A stretch of 64,000 bases of DNA from an uncultured Paracoccus sp. (GTDB lineage: Bacteria > Pseudomonadota > Alphaproteobacteria > Rhodobacterales > Rhodobacteraceae). Numbering within the stretch: the stretch's first letter is position 1; the number at the start of each line of letters is the position of its first letter. The notes beneath the pieces are model-generated. The model was not told the origin of the DNA. It made no database searches and saw only the letters and a program-made list of their open reading frames with translations. Below, piece by piece: positions 51,392 through 61,731 of the stretch. The translations under genes and the position numbers were made by a program. Where the stretch lies: positions 42,317 to 106,316 of the forward strand of contig NZ_CALMYP010000012.1 in assembly GCF_937873615.1 (NCBI RefSeq), read 5' to 3'.

Positions 51392-53338
51392 TCAGCCGAA
51401 ATCAGGCGGGGTTGCCTCATGGTTAAGCGTGGAAACCACCTCATCAAGGGCGATGGAGCGGCTTCCCTGCTGATCCAAACGCCGCATCGAGACAGTTCGT
51501 TCCTCAACTTCCTTCATTCCGATGGCAAGAATCACCGGAACCTTCGCAACGGAATGCTCGCGAACCTTGTAATTGATCTTCTCGTTGCGGATATCGGCCT
51601 CGGCGCGAATGCCTGCCGCCTGCAGGGTCGAGACGATCTCGCGCACATAATCGTCGGCATCCGAGACGATGGAGGCCACGACCACCTGACGCGGTGCCAG
51701 CCACAGGGGCAGCTTGCCGGCGAAGTTCTCGATCAGGATGCCGATGAAGCGTTCGAAGCTGCCGAGCGTGGCGCGGTGCAGCATGACCGGGCGGTGTTTC
51801 GCGCCATCTTCACCGATATAGGAGGCATCCAGCCGTTCGGGCAGGACGAAATCGACCTGATGGGTGCCGCATTGCCAGTCGCGGCCGATGGCGTCGGTCA
51901 GCACGAATTCCAGCTTCGGCCCATAGAAGGCGCCCTCGCCCGGATTCACCTCTGGCTCGATACCGGCGGCGCGGGTGGCCGACAGAAGCGCGCTTTCCGC
52001 CTTGTCCCAGACCTCGTCGGAACCGGCGCGATGCTCGGGGCGGGTGGCGAATTTGACCCGGAACTTGTCGAAGCCGAGATCGCGATAGATGGCCGAGAGG
52101 AAGTCGATGAAGCGCCTGGTCTCGCTTTCGATCTGATCCTCGGTGCAGAAGATATGCGCGTCGTCCTGGGTGAAGCCGCGCACCCGCATGATCCCGTGCA
52201 GCGCGCCCGAAGGTTCATAGCGGTTGCAGGAGCCGAACTCGGCCATGCGCAGCGGCAGGTCGCGATAGCTCTTCAGGCCGACATTGAATATCTGCACATG
52301 GCAGGGGCAGTTCATCGGCTTGAGCGCGTTGACGGTCTTCTGCTTGGCGTGCTCCTCGTCCACCTCGACGATGAACATGTGGTCCTGGTAATTTTCCCAG
52401 TGACCGGATTCCTCCCACAGCCGCCGGCTGACCACCTGCGGGGTGTTCACCTCGACATAGCCGCCGGCGCGCTGACGGCGGCGCATGTAATCCTGCAACG
52501 TGGTGTAGATGTTCCAGCCGTTCGGGTGCCAAAAGACCTGGCCCGGGGCTTCTTCCTGCATGTGGAACAGGTCCATCTCGCGGCCGAGCTTGCGGTGATC
52601 GCGCTTCGCCGCCTCCTCCAGCATGTGCAGATGGGCCTTCAACTCGTCCTTGTTGCGGAAAGCCACGCCATAGATGCGTTGCAGCATGGGGCGCGAACTG
52701 TCGCCCAGCCAATAGGCCCCGGCGACATGGGTCAGCTTGAAGGCATCGGCGGGCAGTTGCCCCGTGGTCTGAAGATGCGGGCCGCGGCACAGGTCCTGCC
52801 AGTCGCCATGCCAATACATGCGCAGGTCTTCATTGCCCGGGATGCGGTCGATCAGTTCCACCTTGAACGGCTCGCCGCGCTGTTTGTAATAGGCGACCGC
52901 GCGGTCACGGTCCCAGACCTCGGTACGGACAGGGTCGCGGGCGGCGATGATCTGCTTCATCTTTGCCTCGATCTGGCCGAGATCTTCGGGCGTGAAGGGT
53001 TCCTCGCGGTCGAAATCGTAGAACCAGCCGTAATCGCGGACCGGGCCGATGGTGACCTTCACATCGGGCCAGATCTCCTGCACGGCGCGGGCCATGACAT
53101 GCGCGAAATCGTGGCGGATGAGTTCCAGCGCCGGCGCGTCGTCCTTCATCGTGTTGATGGCGATGGCGCCGCTGTCATGGATCGGCCAGGCGAGGTCGAT
53201 ATGGCGACCGTCGAGGCTGGCGGAAATCGCCTTCTTGGCGAGGCTCGGCGCAATCGACTGCGCCACTTCGGCGGCGGTCACCCCGGCGGGATAATCGCGC
53301 GAATTGCCATCGGGAAATGTCAGGGAAATCTGGCTCAT
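51392..53338 (-). CDS. thrS: Threonyl-tRNA synthetase
   Basis: ThrS charges tRNA-Thr. The 648-residue class II enzyme has an N-terminal TGS domain ([20 protein letters not shown]). An editing domain follows, with the HxxxH motif in RHDFAHVMA. The catalytic core has the zinc residues in MNCPCH, DDAHIFC and [11 protein letters not shown], and motif 2 is around [17 protein letters not shown]-terminal anticodon-binding domain completes it. I chose ATG 53338, preceded by GAGGAGA. The frame is open 130 codons further, but that lies in non-coding and glycosyltransferase sequence. Confidence 0.97.
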   Translation of the reverse strand: MSQISLTFPDGNSRDYPAGVTAAEVAQSIAPSLAKKAISASLDGRHIDLAWPIHDSGAIAINTMKDDAPALELIRHDFAHVMARAVQEIWPDVKVTIGPVRDYGWFYDFDREEPFTPEDLGQIEAKMKQIIAARDPVRTEVWDRDRAVAYYKQRGEPFKVELIDRIPGNEDLRMYWHGDWQDLCRGPHLQTTGQLPADAFKLTHVAGAYWLGDSSRPMLQRIYGVAFRNKDELKAHLHMLEEAAKRDHRKLGREMDLFHMQEEAPGQVFWHPNGWNIYTTLQDYMRRRQRAGGYVEVNTPQVVSRRLWEESGHWENYQDHMFIVEVDEEHAKQKTVNALKPMNCPCHVQIFNVGLKSYRDLPLRMAEFGSCNRYEPSGALHGIMRVRGFTQDDAHIFCTEDQIESETRRFIDFLSAIYRDLGFDKFRVKFATRPEHRAGSDEVWDKAESALLSATRAAGIEPEVNPGEGAFYGPKLEFVLTDAIGRDWQCGTHQVDFVLPERLDASYIGEDGAKHRPVMLHRATLGSFERFIGILIENFAGKLPLWLAPRQVVVASIVSDADDYVREIVSTLQAAGIRAEADIRNEKINYKVREHSVAKVPVILAIGMKEVEERTVSMRRLDQQGSRSIALDEVVSTLNHEATPPDFG

Positions 53339-53426
53339 GGCCGTCTCCTCGTCGGTTTGGCGCCCACGGAACGCCCGGTTGCGGGTTATGTCAGAGCCGC
53401 TGACATGCGCCGGATCGGCGATGCTG

Positions 53427-54392
53427 TCAACCGTCCGGCCTGTCCGCCTCGGCAAGTGCGGCGATCTTGCCCGCATAGCGCGCCTCGGCCTCGGCCTGGG
53501 CCTCTGCCACGCCGGGCAGCGACAGCAGGCGGGCCATCTCGGCGGCGGTTTCGGCGCCATAGCGGGCGGTGATGCGGCGGTCGGCGATATTGGCCGCCGC
53601 GAATTGCGCCCAGTAACTCTCGTTCCAGCGTTGGCCGATCTCCTCGCCGATTGCCGCCGCGCCATTGCCGCGCAACCCGCGCAGCAGGAAGGATTCGATG
53701 GATTTGATCGTGTAGTGATTATACCAGGCGCAGTCATGGGCGATCAACCGGGGCGGAAAGTTCCGCAGATGGGTCCAGAGCTTGCCGTCATCTGGCACCG
53801 CCATGACCTCGCCATTGCCGCGCATCGCGGCGATATCGCCGCCGCCCAGAAACCCGACCGGATGGTGGTTCTGCACTCCGCGCCAGCGCCCCTGCCCCCG
53901 GCTGAGGCTTTTGACCGGGGCGTTCTGGCGCGCTTTCTCGGGCAGGCGCCGGGTAAACTGCTCGGTCACGCGGCCGGGCTGCCATGCCTCGTTTTCAGAG
54001 GTTCCGAAGCTGAGCGCCGAGAGCGAGATCACATCGACCTCCGGCCCGGCAAGCGCGGTCAGGTCGCCGACCCGACCCGCACCGACATTCACGAACAGGA
54101 ATTCGTCGACATCCAGCGCCATGATCCAGTCGGCGCGGTCGGTATCGAAGGCCTCGCGCATCTTCTCATAGGCGCGCCGCTGCGGGCGTTCGCCCGGTTT
54201 CAGACGGTTCGGCAGATGGGTGATGGCGCCCTGCGCGGCAAGCGCGTCGAGCAGCAGATCGGTGCCATCGCTGCAATCGTTGCTGGCGACATGGATGGCA
54301 TCGAAGCCGAGCACGCGGTGATGGGCCACGAATTCCAGCACGAAAGGGCCTTCATCCTTCATCGAACTCATCAAGACGTGGCGCATCATCAT
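53427..54392 (-). CDS. Glycosyltransferase family 2-like protein
   Basis: This 321-residue protein has an N-terminal GT-A-like domain. It begins [20 protein letters not shown], continues with [18 protein letters not shown], and has the metal motif in [14 protein letters not shown] (DVDEF). This matches the Glyco_tranf_2_4 group, which often appears in surface polysaccharide genes. There are no membrane spans. It lies 89 bp upstream of thrS on the same strand and is divergent from an efflux gene. The acceptor is unknown, and no polysaccharide cluster is nearby. Confidence 0.8.
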   Translation of the reverse strand: MMMRHVLMSSMKDEGPFVLEFVAHHRVLGFDAIHVASNDCSDGTDLLLDALAAQGAITHLPNRLKPGERPQRRAYEKMREAFDTDRADWIMALDVDEFLFVNVGAGRVGDLTALAGPEVDVISLSALSFGTSENEAWQPGRVTEQFTRRLPEKARQNAPVKSLSRGQGRWRGVQNHHPVGFLGGGDIAAMRGNGEVMAVPDDGKLWTHLRNFPPRLIAHDCAWYNHYTIKSIESFLLRGLRGNGAAAIGEEIGQRWNESYWAQFAAANIADRRITARYGAETAAEMARLLSLPGVAEAQAEAEARYAGKIAALAEADRPDG

Positions 54393-54530
54393 TCCCGGCT
54401 AGCCAATGCCGCGAAATCTGCCGCCGATCCGGCCCTGGCACAAGGGCCGGGGCGCAGATTTCGCCGGGCGCAGGACTTGCCCTTGCTGGGTCAGGGGTAT
54501 AAGCGCAAGGCACCGCGACAGGTGACAGCA

Positions 54531-55760
54531 ATGACATCCCCGAACCCAACGCCGCCCGTATCAACGCCGGCGCGCAAGCTTCCTCTTTTCGAATTCGTCG
54601 CCATGCTGGCGGTGCTTTTCGCGACGGCGGCCTTCTCGGTCGACGCCATGTTACCGTCGCTTTCCGAGATTGCCGCCGAGCTGTCGCCCGAGAACACCAA
54701 CCGCGCGCAGCTTGTGCTGATGTCCTTCATGGCCGGCATGGGGGTGGGCACCGCCTGCGTCGGCCCGATCTCGGATGCCATCGGGCGCAAACCCTCGATC
54801 ATTCTGGGGTCGGGGCTTTATATCGCCGCCTCGGCCGGTGCCATCTTCGCCAATAACCTGACGCTGCTTCTGGTCCTGCGCTTCATTCAGGGCATGGGTG
54901 CCTCGGGACCACGCATTGCCGGAACCGCACTGATCCGCGACCTTTATGCCGGGCGCGAAATGGCAAGGATCACCAGCTTCGTGATGATGATCTTCATCAT
55001 GATCCCGGCCCTCGCCCCCGCCCTGGGAGAGTTGATCATCGAAAGCGCCGGAAGCTGGCGTGCGGTCTTCGGCGCCTTCATGGTCTTCGGGACCATCGGC
55101 ATCACCTGGGTCTGGCTGCGCCAGCCCGAGACCCTGCCGCCCGAACGCCGTGTGCCGCTGAACCGCAAGCGGTTGGCCGCCTCGATCCGCGAGGTGTTGG
55201 GCAATCGGCAGGTCATGCTGTGCACGCTGGTGCTGACCCTGGGTTTCGCGCAGATGTTCGCACTTCTGTCGAGTTCGGAACAGCTTTTCGGCATCACCTA
55301 TGGCCGCTCCGAGAGTTTTACCCGCTGGTTCGCTGTCATGGCCGTCCTCTCGGGCGCTGGCACCATCATCAATGCGCGTTACGTCATGCGCTATGGGATG
55401 CGCCGGATGGCGCGGGCCGCCTATGCCATGCAGATCGTCGCGGCATCGCTTGCGCTCCTGCTGGTCGCAAGCGGGGCGCTGCAAGGCGATGCAGCCTTTT
55501 ACGGCTTCTTCATCTGGGCGGTCAGCCTGTTTTTCATGGCCGGCGTGACTTTCGGCAACCTGAATGCACTGGCGATGCAGAACATGCCGCATCTGGCCGG
55601 CGTGACCGCCAGCATGGTCGCGGCGCTGTCCGCGCTTGGTGCCGTAACCATCGCCGCCCCGGTCGGCCTTACCTTCAACGGCACGCCAACCCCGATGATG
55701 CTGGCGGCCCTGGTCTGTTCGTCGCTGGCCTGGCTGCTGATGGCACGGCTGCGCGACTAA
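54531..55760 (+). CDS. Bcr/CflA-type multidrug MFS transporter
   Basis: This 409-residue protein has twelve helices. It has the drug:H+ antiporter pattern of the Bcr/CflA group: FSVDAMLPSLSEIAAEL, the motif-A loop GPISDAIGRKPSI and the helix-4 segment RFIQGMGASGPRIAGTALIRD. It is expected to export drugs or metabolites across the inner membrane. ATG 54531 is preceded by AGGTGA. The frame is open far upstream across the divergent glycosyltransferase gene, but that part is not coding. Its end overlaps fdhD by four bases on the other strand. Confidence 0.9.
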   Translation: MTSPNPTPPVSTPARKLPLFEFVAMLAVLFATAAFSVDAMLPSLSEIAAELSPENTNRAQLVLMSFMAGMGVGTACVGPISDAIGRKPSIILGSGLYIAASAGAIFANNLTLLLVLRFIQGMGASGPRIAGTALIRDLYAGREMARITSFVMMIFIMIPALAPALGELIIESAGSWRAVFGAFMVFGTIGITWVWLRQPETLPPERRVPLNRKRLAASIREVLGNRQVMLCTLVLTLGFAQMFALLSSSEQLFGITYGRSESFTRWFAVMAVLSGAGTIINARYVMRYGMRRMARAAYAMQIVAASLALLLVASGALQGDAAFYGFFIWAVSLFFMAGVTFGNLNALAMQNMPHLAGVTASMVAALSALGAVTIAAPVGLTFNGTPTPMMLAALVCSSLAWLLMARLRD

Positions 55761-56548
55761 AGCGCAAAGCGCGCGGCATTGGCGTGGATCTCGCCCTGCG
55801 AGGCAGAGCGCGCACGCGCTGCAAGCCCGATCCCCGCCTGTTCAGCCGCCGCGACCGCCGCCGAGCTTGGCGCCGCAAGCGCAACCATGACCGGCGCGCC
55901 AAGCGTCGCCACCTTCTGCACCAGATCGACCGAGACCCGGCTGGTCAGGATCACCGCCCCCGCACCGATCAGCCCGGCATGACCGCCCCGGATCAGCGCC
56001 CCGGCCAGCTTGTCGAGCGCATTGTGCCGCCCGACATCCTCGCGCAGCGCAATCAGCCCCTGCCCCGGCACATAGAATCCCGCCGCATGTGTCGCCCCGG
56101 TTGCGTCACGCAGCGCCTGCCCCGCATCTGTCGCGGCAACGGCCCGGTCGAGATCCTTTGCCGTCAGGACACAGGTGCCGCGCACCGGCCCGAGTTCTCG
56201 CATCGCCGCCGACAGGGTTTCCACCCCGCAGAGGCCGCAACCCACCGGGCCGAGCGTCCGCCGGCGCCGGGCGATGAAGCGCTGCCCGGCCTCTGGCTTC
56301 AGCCAGATGCGAAGATCGACGCCCTGCGCGACCCGTTCGGGTGTGACGGCGTCAATCTCCTCGGGGCGGGCGATGCCTTCGGTCAGGGAAAAGCCATAGG
56401 CAAAATCCTCCAGATCCGCAGGCGTGCCCATCAGCACCGCCTGGGTGCTGCCGTCATAGGTCACTGCAAGGGCGGTTTCCTCGGCCAGCGTGACCTCGAT
56501 CTCTGCCCCGTCCGAGATCCGCCTTGCAGGGGCGGGGATGCTGCTCAA
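55757..56548 (-). CDS. fdhD: Formate dehydrogenase accessory sulfurtransferase FdhD
   Basis: FdhD carries sulfur from IscS to the molybdenum cofactor of formate dehydrogenase. The 263-residue protein has the family cysteine pair Cys104/Cys107 in GCGLCGVET. It also has AYGFSLTEGIA and the conserved EDVGRHNALDK and SRVSVDLVQK segments. I start at TTG 56548, with GAGGTG six bases upstream. No formate dehydrogenase genes are visible here, but the modABC molybdate transporter lies 1.3 kb away, which fits a molybdenum theme. Confidence 0.95.
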   Translation of the reverse strand: MSSIPAPARRISDGAEIEVTLAEETALAVTYDGSTQAVLMGTPADLEDFAYGFSLTEGIARPEEIDAVTPERVAQGVDLRIWLKPEAGQRFIARRRRTLGPVGCGLCGVETLSAAMRELGPVRGTCVLTAKDLDRAVAATDAGQALRDATGATHAAGFYVPGQGLIALREDVGRHNALDKLAGALIRGGHAGLIGAGAVILTSRVSVDLVQKVATLGAPVMVALAAPSSAAVAAAEQAGIGLAARARSASQGEIHANAARFAL

Positions 56549-56591
56549 TTCGACACCTCGCGGATCATGGACAATGAACGAACCTTGCCGG

Positions 56592-57761
56592 TCAGCCTTC
56601 GGCGGCCATCACGGCGGTCATGGCGTGATAGATGTCGGGCTTGCCGGGGAACAGCGTCTCGACCGGGCGGCCCTCGGGGTCGATCTCGGCATACCAGCTG
56701 CCGTTCTTGTGGTCGATGTGGTGGCGGTCGAGATGGGTCCAGAACTTATCCAGATCCTTCAGCCAATCCGCATCGCCGGTGGCGCGGTGCAAGGCATGGG
56801 CGGTGGCGACGGCCTCGGCCACGGGCCACCACAGCCGGCGACGATTGTCGATCTGGCCGTCCCAGTCCAGCGTATAGGCGAACCCGCCCTCGGGCAGCCA
56901 GGCATCGGCAAGCGCGCGGCGATAAAGCCCCTCCGCCGCCTCGACCGTCCAGTCGTCCTGCGGGTCGTTGCCGCCGGTTTCGCGCAGTTCCAGCACCAGC
57001 CGCGCCCATTCGATGGCATGGCCGGGCGTAGTGCCGGGCGGGCGGAACATCGGATCGCCCTCGAAATCGCGGTCGATCTGCCAGTCGGGCGTATAATGCT
57101 CGGGCACGACCCAGCCTTCGGCGCGGGCATGGCGGTCGATCATGAAACCGGCAATCGAACGCGCCATGGCCAGATCCGCCGGATCGGCCCAGGTCCGATG
57201 GGCGGCGATCAGCGCCTCGGTCAGGTGCATATTGGCATTGCCGCCGCGATAGGCGGGCGGATCGGTCCAGTCGGCCTCGAACGTGTCCGAGACCGCGCCC
57301 GGATCGAGTTCCCAGAAACGGCTGCGCAGCACCGTCATCACCGTCTCGCGCAGGCGCGCCGCGTCGGGATGGCCGATCCCCCCGGCCGAGGCCGCCGCCA
57401 GCAACACGAAGGCATGGCCGTAAGCCTGTTTCCTGCTGTCGAGCGGCCCGGCATCGTCCACCGCCCACCAGAAGCCGCCATTCACCGGGTCGAGATGGCC
57501 GGCGAACAGGAAGCTCATGCCGTGATCGACCACCGCGCGCGCCTGCGGATGGTTCAGCCCTGCCCCCTGGGCGAAGGCATGGATCATCCGCGTGGTCTCG
57601 TGCAGCTCGCGGGTATTGCCGCGGCCGCGCGGGTCGTCGGGCAGCGGCCTGCCATCGGCGGCCAGCTTGTAGAACCCGCCGGCAGGGTTCAGCGCGCGGG
57701 CATGGAAATCCAGCAGGCGCCGGGCTTCGGCACGCGTCCAGTCGGGTCCGTAATCGGTCAT
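56592..57761 (-). CDS. AGE family epimerase/isomerase (N-acylglucosamine 2-epimerase superfamily)
   Basis: This 389-residue protein has an (alpha/alpha)6 barrel. It has family landmarks such as NTRELHETTRMIHAFA, AYGHAFVLLAAASA and PGHAIEWARLVLEL, with histidines in the typical places. Members include GlcNAc 2-epimerase, mannose isomerase and YihS. The HxD and GGFWWAV patterns are closer to the aldose-ketose isomerases (YihS/ManI) than to RnBP, but the sugar is not certain. I chose ATG 57761, preceded by AAAGGAAA. It lies 43 bp upstream of fdhD on the same strand and is divergent from modA. Confidence 0.87.
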   Translation of the reverse strand: MTDYGPDWTRAEARRLLDFHARALNPAGGFYKLAADGRPLPDDPRGRGNTRELHETTRMIHAFAQGAGLNHPQARAVVDHGMSFLFAGHLDPVNGGFWWAVDDAGPLDSRKQAYGHAFVLLAAASAGGIGHPDAARLRETVMTVLRSRFWELDPGAVSDTFEADWTDPPAYRGGNANMHLTEALIAAHRTWADPADLAMARSIAGFMIDRHARAEGWVVPEHYTPDWQIDRDFEGDPMFRPPGTTPGHAIEWARLVLELRETGGNDPQDDWTVEAAEGLYRRALADAWLPEGGFAYTLDWDGQIDNRRRLWWPVAEAVATAHALHRATGDADWLKDLDKFWTHLDRHHIDHKNGSWYAEIDPEGRPVETLFPGKPDIYHAMTAVMAAEG

Positions 57762-57824
57762 TCTGCTTTTCCTTTCGGCCACAGCCTTCGCGACATGGCT
57801 TGCCTGCCGCCGCAAAACAGTCAA

Positions 57825-57842
57825 TATGTTCGACGAAACATA
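57825..57842. promoter_or_regulatory. Possible molybdate-responsive operator (Mo-box) before modA
   Basis: A perfect inverted repeat TATGTT-N6-AACATA lies 13 bp before modA, extended by ACG on the right. The downstream half (AACATAACG) resembles the TATATAACG half-site of ModE boxes. Its place between modA and the divergent epimerase gene would let one regulator control both. No modE is in the window. Confidence 0.45.
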
Positions 57843-57854
57843 ACGGAGTCGATC

Positions 57855-58607
57855 ATGCAACGTCCCATGCGTCTCGCGGGCCTTGTCGCCCTTGTCGCCC
57901 TGCCTGCCTCTGCCGAGCAGGTGAATGTCTTCGCCGCCGCCTCGATGAAGACCGCGCTCGACGAGGTCGCGGCGCTTTTCACCGAAACCACCGGCAACGA
58001 GGTGGTGATCAGCTATGCCGGCTCGAACGCGCTGGCAAAGCAGATCATCGACGGCGCGCCCGCCGATATCTATATCTCGGCCAATACCGCCTGGATGGAC
58101 GAGGTCGAGGGCGCCGGCATGATCGCCGAGGATGCGCGCCGCGATATCCTTGGCAATACGCTGGTGCTGATCGCCCATGACGACATCGCCCCCATCGAGA
58201 TCGGCCCCGAGACCGACCTGAAAAGTATGATCGGCGACGGCAAGCTGGCCATGGCCCTGGTCGATTCGGTGCCAGCCGGCCAATATGGCAAGGCGGCGCT
58301 GGAAAGCCTTGGCCTCTGGGCTTCGGTCGAGGGCTCGGTCGCGCAGGCCGATAATGTGCGCGCGGCACTGGCGCTTGTCGCCCTGAACGAGGCACCTTAC
58401 GGGATCGTCTATGCCACCGATGCCGCAGCCGAGGACCGGGTTCATGTCGCGGGCACCTTCCCCGCTGACAGCTATCCGACCGTAACTTATCCCACCGCCC
58501 TGTTGACCGGCGCCGCCGATCAGGCCGACCGCGACTTTTTCGCCGCCTTGAGCGACGACACTTCGGATGCCATCTTCGCCGAAAATGGCTTCAAGGTGCT
58601 GGACTAG
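57855..58607 (+). CDS. modA: Molybdate ABC transporter, substrate-binding protein
   Basis: ModA captures molybdate or tungstate in the periplasm. The 250-residue protein has a short signal peptide ending ALPASA. The binding domain has VFAAASMKTALDEVAALF, the SYAGSNALAKQI loop, GAPADIYISAN and VDSVPAGQYGKAALE. This is the family pattern of oxyanion contacts. GGAG precedes ATG 57855. modB starts 31 bp later. Confidence 0.96.
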   Translation: MQRPMRLAGLVALVALPASAEQVNVFAAASMKTALDEVAALFTETTGNEVVISYAGSNALAKQIIDGAPADIYISANTAWMDEVEGAGMIAEDARRDILGNTLVLIAHDDIAPIEIGPETDLKSMIGDGKLAMALVDSVPAGQYGKAALESLGLWASVEGSVAQADNVRAALALVALNEAPYGIVYATDAAAEDRVHVAGTFPADSYPTVTYPTALLTGAADQADRDFFAALSDDTSDAIFAENGFKVLD

Positions 58608-58638
58608 GCATCGGGCGGACCGGCGGGAAAGAAAACGG

Positions 58639-59334
58639 ATGGACTGGCTGACGCCGCAGGAATGGCAGGCGGTGACGCTCTCGCTCAGGGTGTCGCTCTG
58701 GGCGGTGGCGGCCAGCCTGCCCCTGGGAATCTTCGTGGCCTATGCGCTGGCGCGCTGGCGCTTTCCCGGCCATGCGCTGCTGAACGGGGTCGTGCATCTG
58801 CCCCTGATCCTGCCGCCGGTCGTCACCGGCTATCTGCTGCTTCTGGGCTTCGGACGGCGCGGTATCTTCGGCGCCCCGCTGGCCGAATGGTTCGGAATCG
58901 TCTTCGCCTTCCGCTGGACCGGGGCGGCGCTGGCAGCGGCGGTCATGGCCTTTCCGCTGATGGTGCGCACCATCCGCCTGTCGATCGAGGCGGTGGACCC
59001 AAGGCTGGAACAGGCGGCATCGACGCTTGGCGCCGGCCGGCTGGCGACCTTCGCCACCGTCACCCTGCCCCTGATCCTGCCCGGCGTCATCGCCGGCAGC
59101 ATCATCGCCTTCGCCAAGGCCATGGGCGAATTCGGCGCCACCATCACCTTCGTCTCGAACATCCCCGGCGCGACCCAGACCCTGCCGACGGCGATCTATT
59201 CCGAATTGCAGGTCCCCGGCGGCGAGGCGCAGGCGGCCCGGCTGGTCATGGTCGCAATCGGTATCGCGCTTGCCGCACTTCTGGCCTCGGAATGGCTGGG
59301 CCGGGCGGTGGCGCGCAGGATTTCCGGCTCATGA
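58639..59334 (+). CDS. modB: Molybdate ABC transporter, permease
   Basis: ModB forms the membrane channel for molybdate. The 231-residue protein has five or six helices. The permease EAA loop appears as LEQAASTLGAGRLATFATVT, followed by LPGVIAGSIIAFAKAMGEFG, and LILPPVVTGYLLLLGFG precedes it. ATG 58639 follows GAAAGAAAACG. It overlaps modC by four bases (ATGA, 59331-59334). Confidence 0.96.
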   Translation: MDWLTPQEWQAVTLSLRVSLWAVAASLPLGIFVAYALARWRFPGHALLNGVVHLPLILPPVVTGYLLLLGFGRRGIFGAPLAEWFGIVFAFRWTGAALAAAVMAFPLMVRTIRLSIEAVDPRLEQAASTLGAGRLATFATVTLPLILPGVIAGSIIAFAKAMGEFGATITFVSNIPGATQTLPTAIYSELQVPGGEAQAARLVMVAIGIALAALLASEWLGRAVARRISGS

Positions 59335-60416
59335 CGCTGTCGGTCGCGCTGAAGCAGAGTTTCGAGGATTTCTCGCTGAATCTGGCCTTTACCGCCGGGC
59401 CGGGGGTGACGGCGCTGTTCGGACGCTCGGGTGCCGGCAAGACCACGGTGGTCAATGCCGTCGCCGGGCTGCTGCGGCCCGATCATGGCCGCATCAGCGT
59501 CGATGAGCGGCTGCTTCTGGACACGGCCGAGGGCGTATTTCTGCCGCCCTATCGGCGGCGCGTCGGCTATGTCTTTCAGGATGCGCGGCTGTTTCCGCAT
59601 CTGAGCGTGGGCGGCAATCTCGATTACGGCCGCCGTTTCGCCCCCCGAGCAGAGCGTCCCTCGCCCGCGCGCGTCGACGAGGTGGTGGCGCTTCTGGGCA
59701 TCGGCGCGCTTCTCGACCGTCGCCCCGGCGCGCTGTCCGGTGGCGAAAGGCAGCGGGTGGCGCTTGGCCGCGCCATCCTGTCGGCCCCGCGCCTGCTGCT
59801 TCTGGACGAACCGCTTGCGGCGCTGGATGAGGCCCGGAAATCCGAGATCCTGCCCTATCTGGAGGGGCTGCGCGATCTCGGCCTGCCGATCCTTTATGTC
59901 AGCCATTCGGCGGCAGAGATCGCCCGGCTGGCCAGCCATGTCGTCATGCTGGAGGCCGGGCGCATCACCGCCGCCGGCCCGGCCGAGGCGGTGCTGTCCG
60001 ATCCCGCCAGCGCCGGTGCCCTTGGTCGCGAGACCGGGGCGCTGATCCATGCCCGGGTCGAGGCGCAGGACAGCGACGGGCTGGCGCGGCTGGCGACCCC
60101 CGCCGGGCCGATCTGGGTCGCCCGCCCCGACCTGCCGCCGGGGGCGCAGGTCCGGCTGCGCATCCTCGCGCAGGAGGTCATGCTGGCGACCGAAGCGCCG
60201 AAAGGCATCTCGGCCCTGAACGTGCTGATGGGCCAGATCGACCACATCGGCGAGGAAGCCGATGGCAGCGTGCTGGTGCGGCTGCGGCTGGGGGAAGAGG
60301 CGGCGATCCTGTCGCGGATCACCGCGCGTTCGCGCCGGGCGCTGGATCTGGCGCCCGGGCGGCACGTCTATGCGATCCTGAAATCGGTCTCGATCGCCGA
60401 GGTGTCACGGGGCTGA
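59331..60416 (+). CDS. modC: Molybdate ABC transporter, ATPase with a mop domain
   Basis: ModC powers molybdate uptake. The 361-residue protein has Walker A GRSGAGKTT (31-39), the Q loop VGYVFQDARLFPHL, the ABC signature LSGGERQRVALGRA, Walker B LLLLDEPLAALD and the switch His in YVSHS. The C-terminal 70 residues form a TOBE/mop domain (GISALNVLMGQIDHIGEEAD) that can bind molybdate and inhibit transport. It closes the modABC operon and converges on ychF. A small GC hairpin (60440-60455) lies between them. Confidence 0.97.
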   Translation: MTLSVALKQSFEDFSLNLAFTAGPGVTALFGRSGAGKTTVVNAVAGLLRPDHGRISVDERLLLDTAEGVFLPPYRRRVGYVFQDARLFPHLSVGGNLDYGRRFAPRAERPSPARVDEVVALLGIGALLDRRPGALSGGERQRVALGRAILSAPRLLLLDEPLAALDEARKSEILPYLEGLRDLGLPILYVSHSAAEIARLASHVVMLEAGRITAAGPAEAVLSDPASAGALGRETGALIHARVEAQDSDGLARLATPAGPIWVARPDLPPGAQVRLRILAQEVMLATEAPKGISALNVLMGQIDHIGEEADGSVLVRLRLGEEAAILSRITARSRRALDLAPGRHVYAILKSVSIAEVSRG

Positions 60417-60460
60417 AGTGGCGTGGGTTGACGTGGCATGGGGCGCTGACGCCCCTGCCC

Positions 60461-61558
60461 TCAGGCGTTGAACAGGAAATGCAGAACGTCGCCGTCCTTG
60501 ACCTCGTAGGTCTTGCCCTCGACGCGGAACTTGCCGGCCTCGCGCGCGCCGGCTTCGCCCCTGCCGGCGACGTAATCGTCATAGGCGATGGTTTCGGCGC
60601 GGATGAAACCACGCTCGAAATCGCCATGGATCACGCCGGCGGCCTGCGGGGCATTCGTGCCCTTGCGGATGGTCCAGGCGCGGGCTTCCTTGGGACCGAT
60701 GGTGAAATAGGTCTGCAGGCCCAGAAGGTCGTAGCCGGCGCGGATCAGCCGGTCCAGCCCGGCCTCGTCCAGCCCCATTTCCGACAGGAACATCTCGGCC
60801 TCCTCGGCATCGAGCTGGCTGATCTCCTCCTCGATCCGGGCCGAGATCACCACATGCCCGGCGCCCTGTTCGGCGGCCATCTTCGCGACCTTTTCCGACA
60901 GCGCATTGCCGCTTGCCGCCTCGTCCTCGGCGACGTTGCAGACATAAAGCACCGGCTTTGCGGTCAGCAGTTGCAGCATGTTCCAGGCCTTGCGGTCGTC
61001 ATCGGCGACCTCGACGCTGCGGGCGGGACGGCCGGCCTCCAGCGCCTCCTTGGCGGCGCCCATCAGCCGGGCGTCCTCCTTGGCTTGCTTGTCGCCGGCA
61101 TTGATCTTGCGGCTGAGATTTGCCAGCCGCTTTTCCAGGCTTTCGAGATCGGCGATCATCAGTTCGGTCTCGATGGTCTCGGCATCGGCGATGGGATCGA
61201 CGCGGCCTTCGACATGGGTCACATCGCCGTCCTCGAAACAGCGCAGCACATGGGCGATGGCATCGACCTCGCGGATATTGGCGAGGAACTGGTTGCCCAG
61301 CCCTTCCCCCTTCGAGGCCCCCTTCACCAGCCCGGCAATATCGACAAAGGTGATCCGGGTCGGGATGATCTGCTTCGAGCCGGCGATTTCCGCCAGCGTG
61401 TCCAGACGCGGATCGGGCACGGCCACGTCGCCCACATTCGGCTCGATGGTGCAGAACGGAAAATTGGCCGCCTGCGCGGCGGCGGTGCGCGTCAGCGCGT
61501 TGAACAGGGTCGATTTGCCGACATTCGGCAGCCCGACGATCCCCATGCGAAAGCCCAT
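60461..61558 (-). CDS. ychF: Redox-regulated ATPase YchF
   Basis: YchF (Ola1 family) is a ribosome-associated Obg-type P-loop protein that prefers ATP over GTP. The 365-residue protein has the P-loop [12 protein letters not shown] (9-20). The usual NKxD of GTPases is altered to NVAE ([10 protein letters not shown]), the reason for the ATP preference. It also has a coiled-coil insert and a C-terminal TGS domain ending [16 protein letters not shown] 61558 is preceded by GAGGAAC. It stands alone between modC (convergent) and a divergent secreted-protein gene. Confidence 0.97.
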   Translation of the reverse strand: MGFRMGIVGLPNVGKSTLFNALTRTAAAQAANFPFCTIEPNVGDVAVPDPRLDTLAEIAGSKQIIPTRITFVDIAGLVKGASKGEGLGNQFLANIREVDAIAHVLRCFEDGDVTHVEGRVDPIADAETIETELMIADLESLEKRLANLSRKINAGDKQAKEDARLMGAAKEALEAGRPARSVEVADDDRKAWNMLQLLTAKPVLYVCNVAEDEAASGNALSEKVAKMAAEQGAGHVVISARIEEEISQLDAEEAEMFLSEMGLDEAGLDRLIRAGYDLLGLQTYFTIGPKEARAWTIRKGTNAPQAAGVIHGDFERGFIRAETIAYDDYVAGRGEAGAREAGKFRVEGKTYEVKDGDVLHFLFNA

Positions 61559-61731
61559 GTTCCGTTCCTCGTGTGCCGGATCTCGAATGCGCCGCTTCTA
61601 AGCATCCGCCGCCCCCGGCGCAACCCGCCTGCTTGGGCTGCTGCCGGACACGGCCCGAAAGTTATCCACAGGCCGCTGAGCGGAAAACAGGCAGAAAACG
61701 ATTCGGATAAAATAATTCAAATGTCATTTAC

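Noticed and set aside
53304-54530. In-frame extension of the Bcr-type transporter through 409 upstream codons
   Set aside because: It crosses the divergent glycosyltransferase gene, and the transporter has a good ribosome site and family-like start at 54531.
60440-60455. Short GC hairpin between modC and ychF as a terminator
   Set aside because: Only a 6-bp stem with no T run on either strand, so I do not call it a terminator.
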